Source: Calendula officinalis (lineage: Eukaryota > Streptophyta > Magnoliopsida > Asterales > Asteraceae). From it: a DNA stretch of 64,000 bases. Under the pieces are notes generated by a model. It saw nothing but the letters and a program-made list of their open reading frames with translations, searched no databases and was not told the origin of the DNA. Location: positions 13,522,501 through 13,586,500 of the forward strand of contig OY970835.1 in the NCBI GenBank assembly GCA_963853835.1, written 5' to 3'. Below are positions 49,028-57,850 of the stretch, in pieces; the first letter of the stretch is position 1, and each line of letters begins with the position of its first letter. A program made the translations under genes and the position numbers.

Positions 49028-51601
49028 ATGTCTACAATTATTGCACCAGTCATGTCTGGAAAGGGAGTACCCATCTTTGATGGAAAAGACTTCCATCAAT
49101 GGAAGCTCAAAGCTCAGTGGTATCTTGAATCTATTCATCATGAGATGCTCACTGTGCTAAATGATGGTCCCATCATTCCACAAACTGTGGAACCTGTTGC
49201 TGCTACTGATGATGCTCCTGAGGGCATAAGATCTGTACCTAAACTAAAGCACAACTGGACTGATACTGACCGTCAGTTGTATGCTTTAGACTCCAGAGCT
49301 AAAGGGGTGATTGGTAATGCTGTTACCAAAGAGATACTTAATGCAATTATGAAATTGCCAACAGCAAAGGCTATGTGGGATAGCCTATCAGTCACCTATG
49401 AAGGTACAGCAAAGGTGAAGTTGCAAAGAAAAAGCAACATGAGCAGGAAATATGAAAATTTCTTTTCAACTCCAAATGAAGACATCACCACTCTCTATAA
49501 CAGGTTCAATACTGTTATCCATGATTTAATCAGTGTAGGCATTGTGAAAGAGGAAGGAGAGCTTGTTCAAAAGTTTCTGGATAGTCTTCCTCAACAATTT
49601 CTTGACATGACAAACCCTGTCAATGCTGCTAACAACATTGAGTCATACACTCTTCAAACTTTGTATGGTCTAATGCTGAATCATGAGGAGAATAATGCTG
49701 CAAGATTGATCAACTGGAAGAAAACTGACAAGTCTTCCACTGGTATGGCTCTAGTTGTGCAACAGGCTTATACTGTGACTGAGCCAGATGAACCAGAAGT
49801 TGATCTTGCTGATGCTGAGGCAGAAGAGCTTGAAACTCAAATGGCTCTCATGTCTATGAAGCTGGATCAGTTGAAGAAGAAGAGGCTTGGTGTTAGCTCT
49901 TCTAATACTGACCCAAGATCAGGTCTGTGCTATAGGTGTGGAAAGCCTGGACATATTGCTGCAAATTGTCATACCAAGTCTTCTGAGACTGACCAAAATG
50001 ACAAGATTGCATACCGAGCAAAAAGATATAGAGACAAATATGTCAAGCTGAAGAATTGGAGCAAGGGAAAGAGGGCAGAAGGAAATGGAGCACCTCATCA
50101 AGCACTTTACTCAGAAGCATGGATGGATGAAGAGTTAAGTGATGATGAAGAAGAGATTGAGAATAAAGCCTTTATGGCTTTCACTGAAGATGATTTGAAG
50201 AGTTCCTTTGAAAAGGATATCAAAGAGGCTGAGAGGATGAGTGTTCATACTGATTGGGATTCCACTCAGTTGTACAAGGTAAGTTCCTTTCAAACTTATT
50301 CAGTGAATGAAAAAACCAAGATTTTTGAGTATATGCTTGTTGATCTTAAAACTTCTGTACAAAAAGAAAAAGCTTTAAAATTAACAATTAAAGAACTTGA
50401 AAGGGTAAATAATGAAAACTTGGATAAATTAGCAAAATATAAAGATTTAGAACTAAATTTTTCAGATTTAAAAGACATTAACCAAAGATTAGCTGATAAA
50501 GCTCATTTACACAAACATGAAAAAGAGAAATTTGAAAAACAGTGTAAATCTTGGGGAAATGCTTCAATAAAATTAAATAAATGTTTAAATGAACAATTTC
50601 CAGAAAATGTGAGGGCTGCACTTGGTGTTGATCCTAAATTTAAAAACAGGAACAATTTTGCTGATTTATTTGAAGAGTTTTCTACTATGAACCCTATTAA
50701 TTTTGTAAAAGCTAAAACCTTATGTGAAGTTGGATGTCAAACTGAGTCAGATGATGAAGAAAATGAAATTTTAGAAAAACCTATTGGTCCTTCCATCTGC
50801 TCAAAGTGCTATACTGAGCTACAAGAACTCAGTATTGAATTTCAAATAACAGAAATTTCTGATACCGAGCTACCAATAGTTCAGTATGACACTTCTGCTG
50901 TTCCACCTTTTGAATTATTATTTAATACAACAACTTTTGAATTATATAATGATAATAAGACAACTTCTATCTCACATGTTTCATCAAATACAGAAGTTGC
51001 AGGAACAGAAACATTATATACTGAGACATCTAAAGAACCTGTTAAAGTTGTTCCTTTAAAACATGATAAACAAAAGACAACTTCAACTAGGTCTTTGGTT
51101 GGTAAAGACAAGAAGTCTACCACTAATAATATTAGAAAGACTTCTCTGTCAAATAAAAATAAGCAACCAGATCCTCCATCTCCTAAACCAGTTAAAAACA
51201 ATGTTAATACATCTATTAGAAATAACAAAATTAACATTTTAAAAACACTTGGTGATCAGGTCAAAACTTTAAGTAAACAATTTGCAAAACTCGTTCATAC
51301 TGACCTACCAAAAGTGAAACATTTTTCTAAAATACCATATGAAAATATGTTTAGAAATAGACCTAGAAAATGTTATAGATGTCATCATACTGGTCATAAG
51401 GGAGATGAATGCTGGACTGATCTCTCAAGCCCTAGGTACTCAGTACCAAAGAAAAGGAGAGAAACTAAGTCAGTATCACCAAAGAAAACTTCTAAAGTTA
51501 CTCCTGACGTGATACCGACCTCTCCACATAAAGAGATCAAGTCAAATTGTGTTTATCCCACCAAAGGTCCCATTCAAAAATGGGTTCCTAAAAAGAACTA
51601 A
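49028..51601 (+). CDS. gag: Copia Gag, 857 aa, two zinc knuckles
   Basis: Starts at the first ATG after the PBS (AAAATGTCT context) and ends at TAA 51599-51601. The N-terminal part is a copia Gag / UBN2-type capsid region (FDGKDFHQWKLKAQWYLE, DSRAKGVIGNA, MWDSLSVTYEG). It has a first CCHC knuckle near residue 301 (CYRCGKPGHIAANC) and, unusually far away near residue 782, a second (CYRCHHTGHKGDEC). Residues 418-857, encoded after 50278, are notably A/T-rich, lysine-rich and partly coiled-coil-like. A consensus 5' splice site lies at 50278/50279, so this second half may be an alternatively retained intron. Gag forms the virus-like particle and packages RNA. Confidence 0.92.
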   Translation: MSTIIAPVMSGKGVPIFDGKDFHQWKLKAQWYLESIHHEMLTVLNDGPIIPQTVEPVAATDDAPEGIRSVPKLKHNWTDTDRQLYALDSRAKGVIGNAVTKEILNAIMKLPTAKAMWDSLSVTYEGTAKVKLQRKSNMSRKYENFFSTPNEDITTLYNRFNTVIHDLISVGIVKEEGELVQKFLDSLPQQFLDMTNPVNAANNIESYTLQTLYGLMLNHEENNAARLINWKKTDKSSTGMALVVQQAYTVTEPDEPEVDLADAEAEELETQMALMSMKLDQLKKKRLGVSSSNTDPRSGLCYRCGKPGHIAANCHTKSSETDQNDKIAYRAKRYRDKYVKLKNWSKGKRAEGNGAPHQALYSEAWMDEELSDDEEEIENKAFMAFTEDDLKSSFEKDIKEAERMSVHTDWDSTQLYKVSSFQTYSVNEKTKIFEYMLVDLKTSVQKEKALKLTIKELERVNNENLDKLAKYKDLELNFSDLKDINQRLADKAHLHKHEKEKFEKQCKSWGNASIKLNKCLNEQFPENVRAALGVDPKFKNRNNFADLFEEFSTMNPINFVKAKTLCEVGCQTESDDEENEILEKPIGPSICSKCYTELQELSIEFQITEISDTELPIVQYDTSAVPPFELLFNTTTFELYNDNKTTSISHVSSNTEVAGTETLYTETSKEPVKVVPLKHDKQKTTSTRSLVGKDKKSTTNNIRKTSLSNKNKQPDPPSPKPVKNNVNTSIRNNKINILKTLGDQVKTLSKQFAKLVHTDLPKVKHFSKIPYENMFRNRPRKCYRCHHTGHKGDECWTDLSSPRYSVPKKRRETKSVSPKKTSKVTPDVIPTSPHKEIKSNCVYPTKGPIQKWVPKKN

Positions 51602-51624
51602 CTCTTATTTTGTGTCTTGTGCAG
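50279..51624 (+). other. Predicted alternative intron joining gag to pol in frame
   Basis: 5' splice site ACAAG/GTAAGT at 50278/50279, a perfect match to the plant consensus. 3' site TTATTTTGTGTCTTGTGCAG ending at 51624. Branch-point consensus CTAAC at 51598-51602, with its A 23 nt before the AG. Removing these 1346 nt leaves phase 0 and joins 417 Gag codons to the Pol frame just before the protease active site. The Gag stop codon TAA is part of the branch-point motif. Unspliced RNA would give Gag with two knuckles, spliced RNA a Gag-Pol with one. No transcript evidence is available here. Confidence 0.6.
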
Positions 51625-54600
51625 GGTGACAGAAAGTGGTACTTAGATAGTGGCTGCTCAAGACACATGACAGGCAGTATGGAATACCTTCTTAATTATA
51701 CTCCAGAGAAGGGTCCTTCTGTCAAGTTTGGAGATGACTCGGTGGGAAAGACAAGAGGTTATGGTGTGATCAAGGCAGGCAACATAACTTTTAAAAGAGT
51801 TGCCTATGTAGAGGGTTTAAAACACAATCTGCTCAGTATTAGCCATATGTGTGATGATGACAATGAAGCTCGATTCAGAAAGGTTGCAGGAATCATCTAC
51901 AATGATAAAGGGCAGCCTGTACTCATTGCTAGAAGAGAAAAAGACGTATATGTGGTCAACCTATCTGAAATAGACCCAACTATTCGAGTATGCCTGCTTT
52001 CTAAAGTCAAGCCAGAATTACATTGGCTATGGCACAAGAAACTCTCTCACATAAATTTTAGAAATATCAACGAGCTCAGTATGAAGAAACTGGTGAGAGG
52101 ACTGCCCACAATTACTTATTCAAAAGATAAGTTATGCTCAGCATGTGAAATGGGTAAGCAGAAGAAGAGTTCATTCAAATCTAAAGTCAATCATTCCATC
52201 AATGAACCTCTTACTATAATACATATGGATCTTTTTGGCCCCATCAGCACACCATCTTTGGCCAAAAAGATCTATACTCTAGTCTTAGTTGATGAATTTT
52301 CAAGATATACTTGGGTCATCTTCCTCAAGACTAAGTCAGATGCAACAACAGAAATCATTGCCTTTATAAAAAGAGAGGAACTTCAAAAAGGCAACAAGGT
52401 CAAGCAACTTAGAAGTGACCATGGTATTGAGTTTAAGAACTCAGTATTAGCAGATTTCTGTGAAGAAAAAGGAATCATTCAAAACTTCTCTGCAGCCTAC
52501 ACACCACAACAAAATGGTGTTGTAGAAAGAAAGAACAGAACACTGATTGAAGCTGCAAGAACTTTATTATGCCATGCTGGACTGGCACTGAGTTTCTGGG
52601 CTGAAGCTGTAAACTGTGCAAACTTCACTCAGAATAGAGCCACTATAGTCCAAAGACATCTGAAGACTCCATATGAGTTATACAATGGCAAGATTCCTAA
52701 TGTGGAATATTTCCACATCTTTGGGAGTAAATGTTTTGTACTCAGTACAAAACAAAATCTCAATAAATTTGCTCCCAAAGCAAATGAAGGTGTGTTCATG
52801 GGCTACTCTCCACACTCTAAAGCTTTCAGAGTGTATATCATCTCAATCAAGATGATTGTAGAATCCATTCATGTCACATTCGATGAAGATCAGAATGAGC
52901 ATTCTACCTCAGCAAGTGAAGACATCAGTGGCATAGATATTCTATGCAATCCAGAACACTCCATTGTTGAACAGCCTAAGTTTCATCCACACTTTATTCC
53001 TAATAAGTTTAATGAAACTGATCAAGTTCAAACTCAGTATCACTCAAATGAGACTAATACTGAGGTTCCCATATCAGAGGACCTTCATACTGAGTTTCCA
53101 ACTAATGATCTGAACCACTCTATTTATGAAGAAGGTGAAACATCCAACACATCACAAGAATCCACTTCAACTCTGCAAAATGAAGATGAACAGCAACCTG
53201 CACTGTCTAATACTGATCAGAATTCCACTCAGTATCAGACAGACAACACACCAAATCAACAAGATATTGTTGATCCTATTTCAAATGCTCCCTTAGGAAA
53301 CAATTTAAGGGAACACAGAGACCATCCACACTCAAACATTATTGGTCCTATTGAAGAAGGTGTCCAAACAAGAAGAAAATTAGAATTTCCAACCCAAGCA
53401 ACTGCAAACTTTTATTTCTTCTCAAGTTTTCTATCTACCATTGAACCAAAGAAAGCTGATGAAGCTTTATTAGATGAAGATTGGGTAGAGGCTATGCAAG
53501 AAGAGCTCACAGAGTTTGAAAGAAACAAATTTTGGAACTTAGTACCACCTCCTTCTGGCAAAACTACTATTGGTACTAAGTGGGTGTTTAGAAACAAAAT
53601 GGACAAGGATGGTGTTGTCATCAGAAACAAAGCAAAGTTAGTTGCTCAAGGTTACAGGCAAGAAGAAGGCATTGACTATGATGAAACTTTTGCACCAGTT
53701 GCAAGAATTGAAGCTATCAGGTTGTATCTTGCATATGCAGCCTTTAAGAATTTCAAAGTTTATCAGATGGATGTCAAAAGTGCTTTTCTAAATGGAAAAC
53801 TACAAGAAGAAGTTTATGTTAAACAACCTCCAGGTTTTGTTGATCCTAAATTTCCTCATTATGTTTTCAAGCTTGATAAAGCTCTATATGGGCTCAAACA
53901 AGCTCCAAGAGCCTGGTATGACACCTTGTCTGAGTATCTTATTGAAAATAAGTTTACAAGAGGTAAAATTGATAAAACATTATTTTCAAAAAGGAAAGGT
54001 TCTGACATCTTACTCATTCAGATATATGTAGATGATATTATCTTTGGTTCCACTGACAAGTCAATGTGTGACTGGTTTGCTAAGATAATGTCAACTCAGT
54101 ATCAGATGAGTATGATGGGAGAACTTACTTACTTTCTTGGTTTACAAGTTGAACAAAAGCCTGATGGCACTTTTATAAATCAAAGTAAGTATGTGCATGA
54201 CATGTTAAAGAAATACAAATTTGAAAATTTATCTTCCATGCACACTCCTATGGGTACTCAGGATAAGATAAGTAAGGATGAAACTGGTAAACCAGTATGT
54301 CAATCCACATACCGAGGTATGATTGGTTCCTTACTTTACTTAACTGCTAGTAGGCCTGATATCATGTTTGCCACATGTTTGTGTGCTCGGTATCAGGCTG
54401 ATCCTAAAGAATCACACATGAAAGCAGTTAAGCGCATCTTTAGATATCTTACAGGTACTCCTAACCTGGGTCTTTGGTATCCCAAAGACTCAAACTTTGA
54501 CCTTGAAGGGTACACAGATGCAGATTTTGCAGGTTGTAGATTGGACAGAAAGAGCACAAGTGGAGGATGTCAATTCTTAGGTGGAAGACTAGTTGGCTGG

Positions 54601-54966
54601 TCATCCAAGAAGCAAAATTCGGTAGCAACTTCCACAGCAGAAGCAGAATATGTTGCTGCAGGAAGCTGTTGTGCTCAATTATTATGGATGCAGTATCAAC
54701 TCTTAGACTATGGGTTCAACTTTCATAAGACTCCCATTCATTGTGATAACAAGAGTGCTATTGCTATCACAGAGAACCCAGTCTATCACTCCAAAACCAA
54801 GCACATTGATATCAGACACCACTTTATTCGAGATAATGTGGAAAAAGGTAAGGTTGAGGTAGATTATGTACCAACAAATGAACAATTGGCTGATGTGTTT
54901 ACTAAACCTCTTCCTGAGGAACGGTTTATGTATTTACTAGGGCAATTAGGTATGTTGAATCCTTAA
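51592..54966 (+). CDS. pol: Copia Pol polyprotein (protease, integrase, RT, RNase H)
   Basis: Open frame of about 1,120 codons, -1 relative to gag, with no stop. It has no ATG before the protease; the TTG at 51610 is not a convincing start, so expression by splicing to gag or by frameshift is needed. Residues counted from 51610: protease DSGCS with D13; pre-integrase HHCC H142, H147, C176, C179; integrase DDE at D207 (HMDLFG), D270 (RSDHG) and E306 (VVERKN); RT with VYQMDVKSAFLNG, the YVDD box near residue 805 and YFLGLQVEQ; RNase H with YTDADFAG, AEAEY and CDNKSA. It ends shortly after VFTKPLPEERF. All catalytic residues checked are present, so the protein looks functional. Confidence 0.93.
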   Translation, partial: KELTLILCLVQGDRKWYLDSGCSRHMTGSMEYLLNYTPEKGPSVKFGDDSVGKTRGYGVIKAGNITFKRVAYVEGLKHNLLSISHMCDDDNEARFRKVAGIIYNDKGQPVLIARREKDVYVVNLSEIDPTIRVCLLSKVKPELHWLWHKKLSHINFRNINELSMKKLVRGLPTITYSKDKLCSACEMGKQKKSSFKSKVNHSINEPLTIIHMDLFGPISTPSLAKKIYTLVLVDEFSRYTWVIFLKTKSDATTEIIAFIKREELQKGNKVKQLRSDHGIEFKNSVLADFCEEKGIIQNFSAAYTPQQNGVVERKNRTLIEAARTLLCHAGLALSFWAEAVNCANFTQNRATIVQRHLKTPYELYNGKIPNVEYFHIFGSKCFVLSTKQNLNKFAPKANEGVFMGYSPHSKAFRVYIISIKMIVESIHVTFDEDQNEHSTSASEDISGIDILCNPEHSIVEQPKFHPHFIPNKFNETDQVQTQYHSNETNTEVPISEDLHTEFPTNDLNHSIYEEGETSNTSQESTSTLQNEDEQQPALSNTDQNSTQYQTDNTPNQQDIVDPISNAPLGNNLREHRDHPHSNIIGPIEEGVQTRRKLEFPTQATANFYFFSSFLSTIEPKKADEALLDEDWVEAMQEELTEFERNKFWNLVPPPSGKTTIGTKWVFRNKMDKDGVVIRNKAKLVAQGYRQEEGIDYDETFAPVARIEAIRLYLAYAAFKNFKVYQMDVKSAFLNGKLQEEVYVKQPPGFVDPKFPHYVFKLDKALYGLKQAPRAWYDTLSEYLIENKFTRGKIDKTLFSKRKGSDILLIQIYVDDIIFGSTDKSMCDWFAKIMSTQYQMSMMGELTYFLGLQVEQKPDGTFINQSKYVHDMLKKYKFENLSSMHTPMGTQDKISKDETGKPVCQSTYRGMIGSLLYLTASRPDIMFATCLCARYQADPKESHMKAVKRIFRYLTGTPNLGLWYPKDSNFDLEGYTDADFAGCRLDRKSTSGGCQFLGGRLVGWSSKKQNSVATSTAEAEYVAAGSCCAQLLWMQYQLLDYGFNFHKTPIHCDNKSAIAITENPVYHSKTKHIDIRHHFIRDNVEKGKVEVDYVPTNEQLADVFTKPLPEERFMYLLGQLGMLNP

Positions 54967-55206
54967 TCTTTATTAAATTTCTTTAAAACTGAGCGCTCAG
55001 TATCACTCCTGTTGATACTGACCACTCAGTATCACTAGTCTGTTATCATCAAAATTTAGAATTTTTAATTTTTTTTAACTTCAAGAGTAAATTATTTGTT
55101 TTTATATTTTTTAAAATTTAAAAAAAAAAAAAAAAAATTTAATTTTTTTTTACTCGGTATTGGGGTATGACGGCTCTTACACCGAGCTTAATCCTCATAC
55201 TGCTCA

Positions 55207-55240
55207 AACGGTAACCTTTCTTAATAAGAAAGTTACCGTT
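55207..55240. other. Inverted repeat (hairpin) upstream of accessory gene
   Basis: AACGGTAACCTTTCTT and AAGAAAGTTACCGTT are complementary apart from one bulged C, with a 3-nt loop. It could be an RNA hairpin closing the pol message, a protein-binding palindrome, or the remnant of a small inverted-repeat element. Confidence 0.7.
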
Positions 55241-55308
55241 GGCAGAGGATAAGGCAGTCAAATCAGCCGTTTTTACTTCCCAATACCTTAATTATCTTTC
55301 AAATCTCC

Positions 55309-55316
55309 TATAAATA
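55309..55316 (+). promoter_or_regulatory. TATA-like box before the accessory gene
   Basis: TATAAATA, 122 bp before the accessory ATG and followed by a CT-rich leader. The start context CACAGATGGCG is a good plant translation start. Together they suggest a separate internal promoter; this is inference from sequence only. Confidence 0.5.
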
Positions 55317-55437
55317 ACCGTTTATTTTTACTTCAAAATTTTTTAACAGTTATTTCTTTCTTTCATTTTCACTTCTCTCTGCGATTAACGATTTCACTTT
55401 CTCTTAGCAAGCAAATTCTTTCAAATCAAAATCACAG

Positions 55438-57850
55438 ATGGCGAATTACACTTTTGTTGCTCCGGAAGTTCAATCGGAAATCCAATTCCGAAATAATGAA
55501 GTACCCAGGTTTGCGATGAACAACATTACAGCAAATTTCAATATTCCTCAAGCCTGGGCATGCCAAGAATTCACGAACATCGTGACTTTTATGAAGCATT
55601 GCCCAATTGCTCGTGCACTGACTTTGTCTCCTCGAGCAATTTACCCAGAAATGTTATGCGAGTTTTGGTACTCTGCCACACTCGATTCTCCAGATATGAT
55701 TGCTGGATGGGTAATTAGGGATCAAAGGAGAGCTTTTGTTTCTACTGCAATCATTCGTGAAGCACTGAGACTTCCCGCCCAAGCTCAGTATGACCCATTT
55801 GTTGATAGATCAGAGGCACGCTCTGTACTGCCTTTTCTGGGTCGAAGAGGAACAACGTGCACAATCAAAAGAAATGAATTTGGTCCTATGTGGGGTATTC
55901 TCATCACAACAATAATTCGATGTATGACCCACAAGACGGGAGCTTTGGACCAAATAAACGAATTTGGGATGCAAATAGTACATGCTCTGTACTATGGAAG
56001 AAATATTGATTTTGCTCGCCTAATTTTCAATGAATTAGCTACTCTGGTCCGAGCAAACACAAGGGAATGCAATGTCCCTTTCTGCAGATTTCTATCACTC
56101 ATCTTTCAACACTCAATGCCCACACACATTTATGATGAATTTCACAGTCCAAGAGTTGATCTTCCCCCACTCAGTGAGAAGATTTTCTTTTACAGACCAA
56201 GAGAAGGAGAACCTCTTCTAAGTCCTCCTATGTGGGCCATTGTTCAAGAACACATTGATGATGTAGAAGACATGTCTGATACTGAGTCAGACAATGATGA
56301 TGATGATGATAATGATGATAATAGTGGTAATGGAGCACAGGCCGGTCAAGATATTGTGATGCAGGATGTTCCACAAGTTCAAGAATCGACTCAACAACAT
56401 ATCTCTCCACCTGCACAGGTTCCTGATGCTCCTCATATTGCAACAACTCTTGATACTGAGTCCTCAGAAGACACACCACTGGTCCTTCAAAGAAGAAGAA
56501 GGAATGTTTCTCCTATCATTATGGGCAACTTATCATCTGAGGAGGTGCAGCCTGCAAATGTTCCATCATTAACTGCATCTATTCAAGCCCAAAGCTTTGT
56601 TGCAGCCACCGCTGACCTTCCAGGTCCAAAACTACCTCCACCTGCTCAACCAATTGAGGAACCTCATATTCCTCTTGATGTGGAAATTCAATATGCACAA
56701 ACCGCACTGGAAGGTGCTCAGCATGACAGAGAGGTCGGTATTGAAGATGTTGGTGCTGCACATCAACAAACACATGATCCTGCACCGACCTCTGCAGATG
56801 CTCGAAGGGAATCTGACAGAGTCTCAGGTATGAATTTCTAAAAAGCTCTCAAACTTCTATATATATATTTCATTCCCAAATAGAGACTATGTATTGGCCA
56901 GTACCAACTCAATACTAACCAAAGTCTCAAACGATCTTTCAAATATGTATCCTTTTATGGCCAACATAGCTAGCCCACTGCTGCTATGCAAAATTCATAT
57001 ACTGAGCACACTAAATTGATCATTGTCAGTCTACAGTTGTCTCCACATTTAAAGGGACAATGGTGGTTGATGTCATACTGACACCCACTGGTGCTGCTTG
57101 AATCATGTCCAACTTATTTTTGAGTTGGGTAGCATCATTCAAGAAATGATCACAAACCTTTAAGCCACAAAATCCAAATATTTCCATGGGGTTTAGCCAC
57201 ATTTCTGTTATCACTCTCATACCGAGTGATAAACATTGAAAAAAACAAGAAGCACATCCCAGGCTTCGAATTCCCACACCCAAACCTTTTAGTAAATGTG
57301 ACTTATCCTATACTGAGCCACTTAAATTTTCACACTCACCTTTACTAAAATCTTCTTACACATGCTATGCACAAGTCCACAATATTTCATCCTATACCAG
57401 ATGAAATACAGACTTCACAAACTCTGTTTATATGATTGTAGAATTAAACAACACCACAATTCTATTTGATAAACCTTTCTTTCTAACAAGTTTTACATTT
57501 TTGTTTCTTTAGCACCAACTGTGCAGGGTATTCAGGCATCTCAAGCTGCAGCAAACCAAGTGACTCTGCAAGCAATCATGCAGCACGTTCTGGCCATCCA
57601 ACAAACTCAAAATGTAATACTAGCCAGAATGGACAAGATGAGTGGTGATATTGATTTAATAAAACAGTCAGTATCACTCCTTCAACAACCACATCAGCCT
57701 CCACCAGGTTCACATGGTAACCACAATGAAGAAGGAGAAGGAGAAGGAGGTGCTGGTGATACTGATGCTGCAACTGAGCCCATGCCCTCCCCTACTCTTG
57801 AACAACCTGAAGGGGACATGGGTGGTGATACTGATCCTCTTCCCTCCTAA
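55438..57850 (+). CDS. Copia accessory gene after pol, two predicted exons
   Basis: Exon 1 is 55438-56827 (463 codons plus 1 nt). The predicted intron is 56828-57512. Exon 2 runs from 57513 to the TAA at 57848-57850. The first 250 residues form a globular region (WACQEFTNIVTF, MLCEFWYS, GPMWGILITTIIRC, NIDFARLIFNELATLV, CRFLSLIFQH) that resembles in pattern the 'putative plant transposon protein' regions I know from plant LTR elements. An acidic D/N-rich stretch and a P/Q-rich tail follow. Exon 2 starts with a probable coiled coil (HVLAIQQTQNVILARMDKM) and ends acidic. No signal peptide or membrane segment is seen, so an envelope role is not supported. Without splicing, exon 1 would end at 56841. 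Confidence 0.6.
56828..57512 (+). other. Predicted 685-bp intron in the accessory gene
   Basis: 5' site CAG/GTATGA at 56827/56828; 3' site TTTTTGTTTCTTTAG ending at 57512; branch-point consensus CTAAC at 57483-57487, its A 26 nt before the AG. The sequence between is A/T-rich with stops in every frame, and joining the ends keeps the frame. It is the same CTAAC geometry as the predicted gag-pol intron. Confidence 0.7.

Larger units (their letters stand above)
54967..55437 (+). other. Spacer between pol and accessory gene, promoter-like
   Basis: A 471-bp gap without coding potential. It holds a cluster of ACTCAGTATC-type motifs (54990-55040), an A18 run followed by T-rich sequence (55120-55151), a hairpin at 55207-55240, a TATA-like box at 55309 and a CT-rich stretch (55345-55400) like a plant 5' leader. 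Confidence 0.7.

Noticed and set aside
50881..54885. Minus-strand and alternative-frame ORFs inside copia gag and pol
   Set aside because: Overlap intact, recognisable domains on the plus strand and show no domain of their own.
55120..55151. A18 run followed by T-rich sequence as a possible LINE or SINE tail
   Set aside because: No element body or target duplication adjoins it; it fits simple A/T-rich spacer of the copia element.
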